Program-made: the position numbers and the translations under genes
Shown here: piece by piece, positions 17,155-25,990 of the stretch
Numbering within the stretch: the first letter of the stretch is position 1
How the letters are laid out: every line of letters begins with the position of its first letter
Assembly: GCA_003568945.1 (NCBI GenBank)
Contig: BDIP01000200.1
Span: forward strand, 1-26,037
Direction of reading: 5' to 3'
Source of the DNA: Kipferlia bialata
Taxonomy: Eukaryota; Fornicata
Length of the DNA stretch: 26,037 nucleotides
The notes under the pieces: model-generated
What the model saw: only the letters and a program-made list of their open reading frames with translations
What the model was told of the DNA's origin: nothing
Database searches by the model: none

Positions 17155-20122
17155 TATACCACTACTATATCTATGTATATCTATATGATAATTGGTACCT
17201 TGCTGAATAGAGTGTGCCATGTAGTGCACCAGGGCTGCCACGTATGTGTGCACATCCCCCTCCCTCACAGGCATCTCCCTGCCCCCGGGGGTCACAGGCA
17301 CCTCCAGGCCCTGGGGGGTTAGGGTCATTCGTGATCAGATATGTGTGCACACGCATAAACATCGTCAATACTCATATACCTGTCTGAGCTCCGACTCCAC
17401 TGTGAAGCACAGGCCAGGCAGGGCAGCAGCAACCTGGGGTGAAGGGCATACAATAGGACTCACATTTATGTATGCATATATACACATCCAAGTATAATGC
17501 GGTAGTCGTATGGGAAAACCGGCTACCTTGTAATACGGCTCTGTCAGCAACCACTGCACCCTGTACTGATAGAGGTACGGGTCACACAACTGCAGAGAGT
17601 GGATGTCACTCTGGGTAGTAGGGCTAGTACCACCAGTGGTGTATGAGGGGTGTGTGCCCACACTACTCCTGACCATCCTCAACAGAGAGAGGCAGAGGGG
17701 GAGGGAGAGGTGGGCCTATGATGAGAATAGAGGGGGAAGTGGGAGAGAGAGAGAGAGAGAGACAGAGGGGGAGGGAGAGGTGAGCATATGATGAGAATAG
17801 TGGGAGAGACAGAAACGTACATAAGACATTTACAAAGGCTAGATATAGCCAGAACAATGGAGAGAGAAGGGGTATACTCTCATGCATGCCATACCTGAGA
17901 TAGCATAGCCTTGGCACTCAGCCTTCCCATGGCCCTGTGTGTGTCTCTGCTGGCCTCTCTCTCTCCCTCTCTGTCGGGGGCCTCGACTGGGTGGTACTCC
18001 TCGCCCCTGAGGGTTAGAGTACTATACATATACAGTAGATATAGACATAGTTCCTCACCCCTGGGGTCACAGATAGTGGGTATATGGTATGTATCCTTGA
18101 TAATTATTAAACGTGTTTAGACAATAGGATATAGTTATTTATCCACAGGATGGAACTCCTCGCCCCTGGCGTTAAACGCAAACAGTATATAGTTATAGAG
18201 GTAGATGCACACAACACCAAACACGACACCCTACTTAGATGCATTGACCACCACAGGCACTGGTGCCTTGTCCTGTATATATAAGTGTATATATATATAT
18301 ATAACATATCAGTATACCTGGAGGCGTTCACCACCCCGAATACAGGCTCCTTGTCCTCATCCACATCCTCCATGTCCATGTCCTCTGCCATGACAGCTGT
18401 GCTCAGAAGGGTCATGTACTCCCTGCGCACACCGCCCACGTCTAGGCCCTAGGTGTGAGGGTAGGACAAACGAAGGCATAGAAGGTACATAACAAATGGC
18501 ATGGAATACCCTCATCAGGTATCATATCAATACACTATAATAGTAAAGAGAGTATAGAGTAGGTCTGTAGCACAAGTCATACCTCCTCGCCCTCAAAGGA
18601 CACATGCAGTGGCATCCCGAGTGCTGCACTGGGTATATCAAGGACAGCAGACAGGGACCCAGGGATGTCAGTCCTGTCCACCAGTAGCTCAGTGCGGCTG
18701 CCCTTCTTGGCAGCACCTTGGGGTTATACTGATACATAGATACATATGTGCATATAGGTACTACTATGATGCTATATATAATGAGAATATAGGCCAATGT
18801 GGCTACCCTTCTTGGCAGCACCTGGGGGGTGAGGGGATGAATATAAGCAAGATATATACACACATATGAATATAGCACATCCATACCCTGTTCTCCATGT
18901 AGTGCCATCAACAAGTGTGTCCTGTCTGATAGGGCCAGTAGGTATGGGGCATGGTGCAACACACAGTGCAGGGGGGAGAGGGAGAGAGAGGCAGAGGGGC
19001 TGACGAGGTCAGACAGGGAGGCACGCTCGGTGTCATCGAGGGTCACGACCTGGGGCATTAGAATGATTAAGAACATTGGTATATGTGTTTATGCATGTAT
19101 TATAATATATATAGTGTCGTCAAGGGACACGACCCTGGGGATTAGAAACGTGGACATACATAAACATTCTAGGTACGACCCCGTATCCAATTACTCTTCC
19201 TGGAAGTCTGCCTCTGCTCCTCCATCCAGACACACAGACACACATATAACATTCCCTTAATGCATATAATAGAGACATGTACCTATGTAACATATACTCT
19301 TATACACTAATACATATATATATGCACCTGGAAGTATGCCTCGACTCCATCCAGACACCAGTCTGCACACACACACATATATATATGTTCATATATATAT
19401 GTAATAGAGGCATGGACCATGTGTATATACCTATATACATACATACGTATCTTACCTGGAAGTCTGCCTCCACCCCATCCAGACACCAGTCTGCACAGAG
19501 GGTGTCATAGAGCATAGAGACAGGGCACAGGAGGGGGTAGGGGGCAGTGGATGATGCACCAGAGGCTATACCCACACTACCCACAGAGTGGGAGTGACTG
19601 GGTGTCACATAGCTGGTGCTGCCCGTGCGGGTATGCCTTTGGGCACGGGAGCCCTGGGGTGAGAGCATAACACACCACAAACACACACATATATACACCA
19701 TATTATATATGGGGGGGGGGGTGCCTCTGGGCACAGGAGCTCTGTGTGAGGATGTAAAGACATGTACAATTATCCATTTGTTACTTGCACTAGCTCGGTA
19801 CCAGTCTGCATCCCCATCCCTACATGCACTGGTCACATATAGACACACACACTAATACATATGGAGTATATCCATACCTGCACCACTGGCTCTGATACAT
19901 TGGCACCAATCCCCCTGCCCTGTATACACTGGTACAGCAGAGAGGACAGGTGGGAGGCACAGGACCTGAGATGGTTAGATATGCTAGATATACCTATATA
20001 GTGTAGAGAGAGAGAGAGGGAGAGAGAGAGAGAGAGAGAGAGAGATCCCTACCTGATGGCCGCCAAGTGCCTGTTCACCACATCCAGTGACGCCTGTCTG
20101 ACTATGCCACTCAGTGCATTGG

Positions 20123-20153
<31 letters not shown>

Positions 20154-22010
20154 TATAAATATATATAGAGAGAGAGAGATACCTGATGGCTGGCAGGTGC
20201 CTGATCACCACATCCAGTGACGCCTGTCTGACTATGCCACTCAGTGCATGGGACAGTGCCATCAAGCATGGGTTGGCATACTCGGGGGTGGGTACACATG
20301 TAGATGTAGATGGGACAGGGCCATCCAGGGAGACAGAGGCTGAGACAGACATCCTGCAGGGTCAGTGTCAGTATCAATATAATAGTGTTAGTATCACTAC
20401 TTACTGTGATAGTAATGTATCATACCTTCTAGAGGCCCTGCTCTTGGAGGCCCTGGCCCTCTCTCTCTCCATGTGGGACTGTAAGGACTCCAGTAGGGAG
20501 GAGAGGCACCTGGAATCAGTATACACTATATATAAAATAGGGAATACTATACCATCATCCATACCTGTCTATGAGCCCCCCCTGCCCCATGTATGGGTCC
20601 ATACCCCCAAGTGGCACAAGGAGAGAGAGAGATGGGGGGATGACATCGGGGGAGACATCGAAGCTGGGGTCAGAGGAAGTAGAAGATATACACTAACTAG
20701 TGTTACTAGTACACACTTATACACATATGGGAGGGGTTGGAGGGTGGATGACATCGGGGGAGACATCATAACTGGGGATGAGATAGACACACACATATAT
20801 ATATATATATATATCAGACTCAATATAATATATTCTATATACAGTGAGAGGGGTGGATGACATCGGGGGAGACATTATAACTGGGGTGGAAGGTAGAAAA
20901 CAGAACATCCTACTGTCATAGAGAGAGGGAGAGATGAGGGTTAGACATACCCTATCAGAGGGTGTGTCCTCTGCAGGATGGCCAGCAGTATAGACATATA
21001 CATTAGAACTATACATATATATGAAATATTCAATACATAATGGGATACGTAAACCACTATACATGTATTGTATATACATACCCTATGAGCGGGTGTGCTC
21101 TCTGCAGAGTGGACAGGAGAGGGGTGAGGGCAGAGGCCGCAACTGCTACCACAGTCTCCACACCCTCAGTCTGTAGGGGTGTGTCCTGATTGTCAGACAT
21201 AGATACCACATATACGCATAGATAACTATAATACATACATGCACATGTCCCCATACCTGCTTGTCACCCAACACCCTACACAGTGACAGACACCGTGTAG
21301 CAGTGTCGGCATCAGCAGCGACTCTGTCTGCCTCGCTCTCCCCCTCCCTGTCTCTCTTCACCCCGTTAGCCGCACTGGACCGTATGGCCTCTATCCCTGC
21401 CAGTACACAAGGTGCATCAGAGGCAGAGAGAGAGAGAGATGAGTGGGTACTGGGCATTGTGTACCCTGGTATGGCGCACTGTACCAGCCTGGCTATCGCC
21501 TTGACCTCTTCCTTCGGTGCATCACTTTTATACACCCTGTCAAGGTGGGCACACACTCCCCACACACACCCACTCAGGAGTAGAGAGGGGCCTAGGGAGG
21601 GGTTGCGTTTGGCCAGGAGCAGTGCAGCGTGGTATAGCGATGTGTGCACAGTTGATGTGGCCATAGGGGTGTCTGGGTCTAAATGGACAGAGGAGGATAG
21701 GGCGTTGGACACTATCTGGTATATGGTGTCCTGCCTGTCCTTGGAGACAGACACACGCCTACTCCACCTGGGGTAAAAGGGTGTAGGGGGAGAGAGAGAG
21801 AGAGACAGACACACGCCTACTCCACCTGGGGTAAAAGGGTGCAGAGGGAGAGAGAGAGAGAGACAGACACACGCCTACTCCACCTGGGGGAAAAGGGTGT
21901 AGAGAGAGAGAGAGAATGTACCTATTTAGCTTGTTGGCTATCAGCCCTGTCTGCTCCTCGGTGCACGAGGGGTCACGCAGCACTGAGTGTGTCAGTCATA
22001 TGTGTACAGA

Positions 22011-22048
<38 letters not shown>

Positions 22049-22980
22049 CAATATACATGAGAGATATGAGGAGATGTTAATTGTTTATGTTCCACATACT
22101 GTGCACGTGGTGTCACGCAGCACTGAATATATGACTACTACACTGAATATATGAATATCACACACACGATAAGGATACTTAACAGGTAATACCTGACAAG
22201 GACAGACGACATGGATCAGCCGATGCTGACATATAGCATAGTAAATAGAAGAAATACATATACATATGCAGTAGTCTCTCTATACCTGACAGCGACAATG
22301 GACATGGGTCTGCCGATGCCGAGGATAGTGACATGAGCACAGCCAGCCCAAGGCTAGCAGGGAGGGACAGAGTGTTAGCACTGGTCAGTACAGCATGTGA
22401 CACAGCCTTATCCAGCTGGAACCCATCCGTATCAGCACTGGATACAAGGGTACTGAACCCTGTCAGGTTCGCCTTATCCTGCTCGGAGGGTGACCCACTG
22501 CCATCCTTCTGGATCCGCGAGATAAGAGTGCTGAACCCTTCTGCTAGTAGTGACCCAGAGGGGTGGATGCCCCCCTTGCTAGAGGTGTGTAGACCAGCAG
22601 CCACCGAGCCACACCCTGTACTAGCTACAGTGTGTATGAGTGTGGGGTGTAGGGCAGGGGGGCATGCTCTGTACAGGTCAGGACAGACAGAGGGGGGGAC
22701 ACGGTCAGACCGGAGGGCGGGGGAGAGGGCCTGGCAGTTAGGGAAGGGTATAGTCATACACACATGACACAAATGTGTATTATAAGTATATAGTATACAC
22801 ACCTCAATCACTGGTGCTGTGAGTGACCCATCTGGCAGCTTAGGCAGTGAGGCGAGTATGAACAGAGCTGACTTCAGGCCAGGCTGTCTACTGGCAATCT
22901 CCACCAGCTGCAGGGTGTTGGAGGGGGAGGGGGTGGGCTGGGTCGGCTTGGCAGGGTCAGTGTGACCTAGGTTGAGACAG

Positions 22981-23026
<46 letters not shown>

Positions 23027-25869
23027 GGTTTGGCAGGGTAAGTATGGTCTAGGGATAAGTGTAAGTAAGAGGAATAATGGGATTGTAGACATGTTCAAGT
23101 GTTTCTATACCTGTGATGCACGCCGCACTGGGCAGTGTCTCTGGTAGGGTGACCAATAGTGTGTCACATATGTGGCAGAGGGCAGTGCACAAGGAGGCAG
23201 GGGAGGGGTCGCAGCTGAGAATAAGAAGGGAAAGAGAGGGGGAGAGAGAGAACAAGGAAGAGACGCATCGCAGCTGAGGGTAAGAATGGCAGATAAACAT
23301 ATGAACAAAAGCTGTTAGAGATACTGTGTACTAACCTCTCATACATATCGAGTGGCAGCCCCCTGAGCACTGCATCGTCAAGAGCAGACACCACACCTGC
23401 ACGGACAGCCTGCCTCTCTCTCTGTCTATCCCCAGCCTTGCCCCTACCAAACACACCCTTAGCCATGTCAGGGGGTAGCGTGTACCCCAGTCTAACATCC
23501 ATGTCGTGTATCATAGCCCAGCAGTCAGCCTCGGGTGCAGAGGACAGGGCATCAACCACTAGTACAGACACATCAACACCACTCTCTGCACAGAAGGTGG
23601 GGGGGAGAGAGAGGGCAGTCAGCAGAAGCCACAGAGACACCTGCTCGGTGACTGGTAGGGGGGAGGGATCGCGTAGCTTCTGTGCATCGTGTAGCAGGAC
23701 ACTCTCCTTCAACAGTGCCAGCATGGTCTCTCTCTCTGTACTTGATGCCTTCGAATAGTATTGGCGATAGAGACCGAATATAGCCTGGAAGGGGAGGACA
23801 GGCGCCTTCTTCCTAGAGGCCTTTGAAGGAGAGGACTTCCCTCTCCCCCTCTCCCCCTCCAGCATTGAGAGTACAGTGGCAAGGGAGAGAGATAGAGGGG
23901 TCCCAGTGATACCCTCGAGAGAGGGCACTGCCCTGCCGACAGGCACTCTCTTGTATATGGAGACATCTCTCTGCACAACGCGAGATAGGGCAGAGACAAG
24001 GCCCTTTCTGGCATAGTGAGTATGAAGCACACAGATGACAAATACATATATAGAGCATGAAGGTATTTGGAATATATCATACCTAGTGAGTGCCTCCCTG
24101 ACGGGTGTGCCCATGGTCTCTGCCAGACTGGTCAGGGGGGAGACCTCATCTGGATACCCACCCCTGGGGTGAGGGACTACAAAAATTATATACACCCACT
24201 GTAGCATATTATAGTAGCACATACATATTCAATATCAGTGTACCTGTATAGAGTGGACAGTGACTGCAGCAGTGCCTTGGGCATAGACCCCTGGCCAGAC
24301 AGGACAGAGGCAAGGTGCAGACAGGCACATCTAGTGGGTAAGACATATATACATAAAAATATATATATTGTATTGCATGTGGGGGGGAGAGAGAGAGAGA
24401 GACAAGACAGAGGCAAATGCAGACAGGCACATCTAGGGTGAGGACAGAAAGAGTCATATAGAGCATGTGTATATAGTACGAGAGAGAGAGAGAGAGAGAG
24501 AGACAGGGCAGAGGCAAGGTGCAGACATGCACATCTAGGGGGTTAGATACCTGGACAGAGAGAGATCTATATATATATGGTATGTGGAGAGAGAGGAAGA
24601 GAGAGAGAGACAGGACAGAGGACAGGTGCAGACAGGCACATCTAGGAGGTTAGAGGTATATATATAGAGCATGTGTATATATTAAGAGAGAGTGTATATA
24701 CACGTGTCTATACTGAGATGCCGTCAATGCATACCTCAGGAACTCTCTGACACTTGTCCCAGCTGCCACACTGGTAGAGTGCCCCATCCCCTGGGCTATG
24801 TGTACAACCATGTTACACAGGACAGAGACAGGGGGAGGGGAGGGGGTGGTGTCACTAGTAGTATTAGAGGCACTCCCATCTGTGACAGTAGTAGATGCTT
24901 TGAGGACTGCAGAGACTGCATCACACACTGCGTCTGTGACCCCATCTCTCTCTCTCTCCCTCTCCCTTCTAGTCCTAGGTGTAGCAGAGGCAGAGGCAGA
25001 GGCAGAGACAGAGGAGGCCCCCTCCCCTAGCACCCCCTCCATCTCAGCATAGGGTATCTCCAGCCATGGAACACCCCCAGACTGGACAAGGCGGGTGATC
25101 AGGGAGAACCTAGGGGGTGAGGGGGTGTGCAATGAGGCATGCTGACCTGCAGAGTGAGGGTGTGAATAGTATATATCCAAGTACGCATACTTAGAGACAC
25201 ATGATCCCATACCTCTCCTTTGCAGCCAGGGATGTATCCCCCACCACCCTATTAACTGTAGAGGGTGGTACCTCTGGATAGGGTATATACACTATAGATA
25301 GAATACCATACCTTGATACGGCACTGAGTGATGTATCCCCCACCCCCCTGTTCACTGTAGTAGGTGGTGCCCCACAGTGTGAGTGGAGGTGTGGCACAAG
25401 GTGGGTGGAGACGGCAGTGCCCAGGGTCTGGGTGTACCTGGGGTCAGGTACTACTTATACAACATATATAGTCCGTGATAGATACAATACACAATACACA
25501 TATGTAGACACTGTTTATAGCTGACAAGGTGGAGATATATACACTGTTATACTGCACCTTGGTCTGCTCTTGATGAGGCATATCTATCACATATGCATAT
25601 ATATATAATAATCACATACTATCATACTATATCTAATCTATATACTGTACTAACAGTGCTATACTACCTGGGTCTACTCTTGATGAGCCCTAGCAGCCTA
25701 CCCACTGCACCCCAGACCACATGCTGCACAGAGGCAGGGAGAGAGGCCGCACTGTCTGAACCACTTGATGGTACCCTAGTAGTGTCTGTGTCACTTGATG
25801 ACAGTGCTAGCACCCTGCCACACACACCCAGGGAGAGACACAGGGCAGACAGGTTAGGGGCATAGGGGC
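14937..25869 (-). CDS. Large HECT-type E3 ubiquitin ligase, C-terminal 1624 residues (30 exons, 5' end off the window)
   Basis: Exons in sense order: 25869-25668, 25437-25312, 25109-24735, 24330-24244, 24163-24083, 24007-23336, 23214-23111, 22966-22803, 22730-22286, 21982-21922, 21767-21257, 21170-21082, 20663-20565, 20509-20426, 20353-20183, 19965-19878, 19653-19456, 19049-18887, 18716-18583, 18448-18318, 18006-17895, 17610-17527, 17433-17380, 17310-17199, 16826-16741, 16511-16447, 16332-16278, 15814-15745, 15471-15289, 15004-14937. All 29 junctions agree in phase and the frame ends at TAG. Residues 1-1270 look mostly helical, as in the N-terminal arrays of big HECT ligases, with no named domain recognised. 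The HECT domain covers ~1270-1624: VSFEGEEGLDVGGVRREYM, ELALLLRFVTGSDRVP, catalytic SLPTASVCFHTLRVPP (Cys ~1590) and C-terminal AGGFHLS. It transfers ubiquitin from an E2 through the cysteine to substrate. The substrate and exact subfamily are unknown. Confidence 0.9.
15065..15236 (-). repeat. Echoes of exon 30 head and of exon 29 tail (catalytic cysteine segment)
   Basis: The last HECT intron (15005-15288) contains two copies. One at 15180-15236 copies the end of exon 29 with its donor and encodes ASVCFHTLRVPPVTDA, so it includes the catalytic cysteine; its donor is GTGAGT. One at 15065-15095 copies the exon 30 head, reading CCACCATGAAGCGCCTCCT in sense, behind an AG. The true tail ends at 15289 and the true head starts at 15004. 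Confidence 0.9.
15541..15592 (-). repeat. Echo of exon 29 head and acceptor
   Basis: A direct copy of the first ~30 bases of exon 29 (true acceptor at 15472-15473) keeps the sense CACCCCCAG acceptor and GCAGCGATCGCGTCCCCCC. It ends in a C run expanded to 13. The offset of about 115 bases would shift the frame. Confidence 0.9.
15882..16118 (-). repeat. Three tandem echoes of exon 28 head and acceptor
   Basis: Copies at 15882-15930, 15978-16025 and 16081-16118 resemble the start of exon 28 (CCTGTGTCACCTCTGT in sense; true acceptor at 15815-15816). Each sits behind its own acceptor (TTACCCCAG, CTCACCCACAG, CTCACTCCCAG), and CT tracts separate them. Divergence increases with distance from the true exon, as expected if the array grew by successive duplication next to the exon. 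Confidence 0.88.
16184..16202 (-). repeat. Echo of exon 27 tail and donor
   Basis: The sense strand repeats CAGCTGCCATACAG followed by GTAGAC, copying the end of exon 27 (true end at 16278). The intron 27/28 thus carries both tail and head echoes and is the longest in the gene (463 bases). Confidence 0.85.
16343..16379. repeat. (GA)n microsatellite, sense CT, before exon 27
   Basis: About 17 GA units lie just upstream (in sense) of the exon 27 acceptor CTTATCCCCCAG. It could serve as a pyrimidine tract. Confidence 0.9.
16604..16640 (-). repeat. Echo of exon 26 head and acceptor
   Basis: The sense strand repeats CACCCCAG followed by GAGCTGCAGGGCCTTGTGTC, an almost perfect copy of the start of exon 26 (true acceptor at 16512-16513). 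Confidence 0.92.
16865..16902. repeat. Tandem 10-base repeat (about 3.8 units)
   Basis: The unit atttcctagg is repeated almost without change inside the intron before exon 25. It has no link to an exon edge. Confidence 0.95.
16935..17118 (-). repeat. Two echoes of exon 24 tail and donor
   Basis: Copies at 16935-16988 and 17066-17118 repeat the exon 24 end, reading GGTGCACTACATGGCACA in sense (true end at 17199). One keeps a GTATAT donor; the other has lost it (GCTATG). Both copies also share intron sequence (AT repeats), giving a unit of about 131 bases. Confidence 0.92.
17691..17800. repeat. Direct repeat within the intron before exon 22
   Basis: A 40-base stretch at 17691-17730 recurs at 17761-17800 with few changes (shared core gagggagaggtg...atgatgagaatag), offset 70 bases. 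It carries no exon edge. It lies where a HECT segment seems to be missing, but neither copy reads as a HECT piece. Confidence 0.9.
18050..18276 (-). repeat. Two echoes of exon 21 head and one of exon 20 tail
   Basis: Copies of the exon 21 start (GGGCGAGGAGT in sense, behind AACGCCAG and TGACCCCAG) lie at about 18146-18174 and 18050-18072. A diverged copy of the exon 20 end lies at about 18238-18276 with the donor lost. The true edges are at 18006 and 18318. Confidence 0.75.
18796..18836 (-). repeat. Echo of exon 19 head with a stronger acceptor than the true one
   Basis: The sense strand reads CTCACCCCCCAG then GTGCTGCCAAGAAGGG, copying the exon 19 start at 18716. The echo has the consensus acceptor, while the acceptor that keeps the long frame is ATAACCCCAAG. 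Using the echo acceptor would add 105 bases but meets a TAG. Confidence 0.88.
19113..19370 (-). repeat. Echo of exon 18 head and two echoes of exon 17 tail
   Basis: An exon 18 head copy (GGTCGTGTCCCTTGACGACA in sense) lies at 19113-19148 behind CTAATCCCCAG. Exon 17 tail copies lie at 19325-19370 (with GTGCAT after TTCCAG) and 19199-19240. True edges: 19049 and 19456. Intron length is 406 bases. Confidence 0.9.
19721..19756 (-). repeat. Echo of exon 17 head and acceptor
   Basis: The sense strand reads CTCACACAG then AGCTCCTGTGCCCAGAGGCA, copying the start of exon 17 (true acceptor at 19654-19655). A C10 run follows. Confidence 0.85.
20009..20046. repeat. (GA)n microsatellite, sense CT
   Basis: This lies between the exon 15 tail echo and the exon 16 acceptor and is pyrimidine-rich on the coding strand. 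Confidence 0.9.
20051..20122 (-). repeat. Echo of exon 15 tail and donor (about 70 bases)
   Basis: This is the longest echo. About 70 bases of exon 15 are repeated with few changes (GGCGTCACTGGATGTGGTGA in sense), and a GTAGGG donor follows. The true exon ends at 20183, an offset of 130 bases. Confidence 0.93.
20746..20985 (-). repeat. Two echoes of exon 13 head and one of exon 12 tail
   Basis: Copies of the exon 13 start (GATGTCTCCCCCGATGTCAT in sense) lie at 20746-20783 and 20852-20890 behind CCCCAG acceptors. A copy of the exon 12 end with a GTATGT donor lies at 20949-20985. True edges: 20663 and 21082. Intron length is 418 bases. Confidence 0.92.
21768..21883 (-). repeat. Perfectly phased 58-base tandem array of exon 11 head plus acceptor
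   Basis: Two 58-base units each end in TTTTACCCCAG/TTTTCCCCCAG followed by GTGGAGTAGGCGTGTGTCTG, then CT repeats. The true exon 11 starts at 21767. The copies are almost identical, so the duplication looks recent. The first acceptor lies only 38 bases from the donor at 21921. Confidence 0.95.
22101..22230 (-). repeat. Echoes of exon 10 head and exon 9 tail
   Basis: An exon 10 head copy (CAGTGCTGCGTGAC in sense) lies at 22101-22129. An exon 9 tail copy (CGGCTGATCCATGTC...TCAG then GTATTA) lies at 22191-22230. The echo donor is 93 bases past the true donor at 22286, in frame and with no stop between. Confidence 0.9.
22987..23025. repeat. (GA)n microsatellite, sense CT, before exon 8
   Basis: About 19 GA units separate the exon 8 head echo from the true acceptor CTCAACCTAG. 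Confidence 0.92.
23026..23060 (-). repeat. Echo of exon 8 head and acceptor
   Basis: The sense strand reads TTATCCCTAG then ACCATACTTACCCTGCCAAA, a diverged copy of the start of exon 8 at 22966. Confidence 0.8.
23262..23289 (-). repeat. Echo of exon 7 head and acceptor
   Basis: The sense strand reads CTTACCCTCAG then CTGCGATGC, copying the exon 7 start (true boundary 23214, acceptor CTTATTCTCAG). The echo acceptor fits the consensus better than the true one. Offset 59 bases, out of frame. Confidence 0.82.
24401..24654 (-). repeat. Three tandem echoes of exon 4 head and acceptor
   Basis: Copies at 24401-24441, 24501-24545 and 24610-24654 repeat the sense ATGTGCCTGTCTGCACCT behind CTCACCCTAG, CTAACCCCCTAG and CTAACCTCCTAG. 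The true acceptor at 24331 is TTACCCACTAG. Two copies share intron sequence around gagcatgtgtatat, so the duplicated unit is about 100 bases and spans the junction. Confidence 0.95.
25213..25278 (-). repeat. In-frame echo of exon 2 tail and donor
   Basis: The copy encodes VPPSTVNRVVGDTSLAA beside the true APPTTVNRGVGDTSLSA. Its donor (GTATGG) is exactly 99 bases beyond the true donor (25312), and the frame is open between them. The gene could use either donor, or the 'intron' between the copies may be exon. Confidence 0.92.
25556..25580 (-). repeat. Echo of exon 1 tail and donor
   Basis: The sense strand reads CTCATCAAGAGCAGACCAAG then GTGCAG, copying the end of the first visible exon (true end at 25668). 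Confidence 0.88.
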
Positions 25870-25898
25870 CTAGAGTAAGTAAGGTATATATGTATATA

Positions 25899-25900
<2 letters not shown>

Positions 25901-25946
<46 letters not shown>

Positions 25947-25990
25947 CAGGGCAGACAGGTTGGGGGCATAGGGGCCTGGGGTGAGGGAGG

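Larger units (their letters stand above)
14937..18716 (-). other. HECT catalytic domain (visible exons 19-30)
   Basis: The N-lobe opens at LHVSFEGEEGLDVGGVRREY (exons 19-20). It carries an unusual acidic insert (AEDMDMEDVDEDKEP), then HRAMGRLSAKAMLSQ, SDIHSLQLCDPYLYQYRVQW, LEVPVTPGGREMPVREGD, AYTPFLQGVSDVV and ELQGLVSGRPVVSGEEI. The C-lobe has LLLRFVTG, a GEGEGEGD loop insert, the catalytic Cys codon at 15326-15328, and MKRLLLSGAAEGLAGGFHLS 34 residues beyond the cysteine. That spacing is normal for HECTs. The segment that usually follows the GRLxxKA motif (about 30-40 residues with an LLD/F...lL pattern) is missing or very short. The motif order and the C-terminal HLS ending, common in the UFD4/TRIP12/UPL3 group, make the HECT call firm but not the subfamily. 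Confidence 0.9.

Noticed and set aside
21768-21921. Intron creation by duplication of an exonic AGGT
   Set aside because: That route predicts that the intron's 5' end resembles the downstream exon head and its 3' end the upstream exon tail. The donors here (for example GTACAT before exon 11) do not. The copies enlarge existing introns instead.
24401-24654. CRISPR-like spaced repeats
   Set aside because: The repeats are few, diverged, unevenly spaced, and copy the adjacent exon with its splice site; the surrounding genes are eukaryotic.
12204-25667. Introns as introner-type mobile elements
   Set aside because: Different introns share only splice motifs and simple repeats. The similarity is between an intron and its own flanking exon, not between introns.
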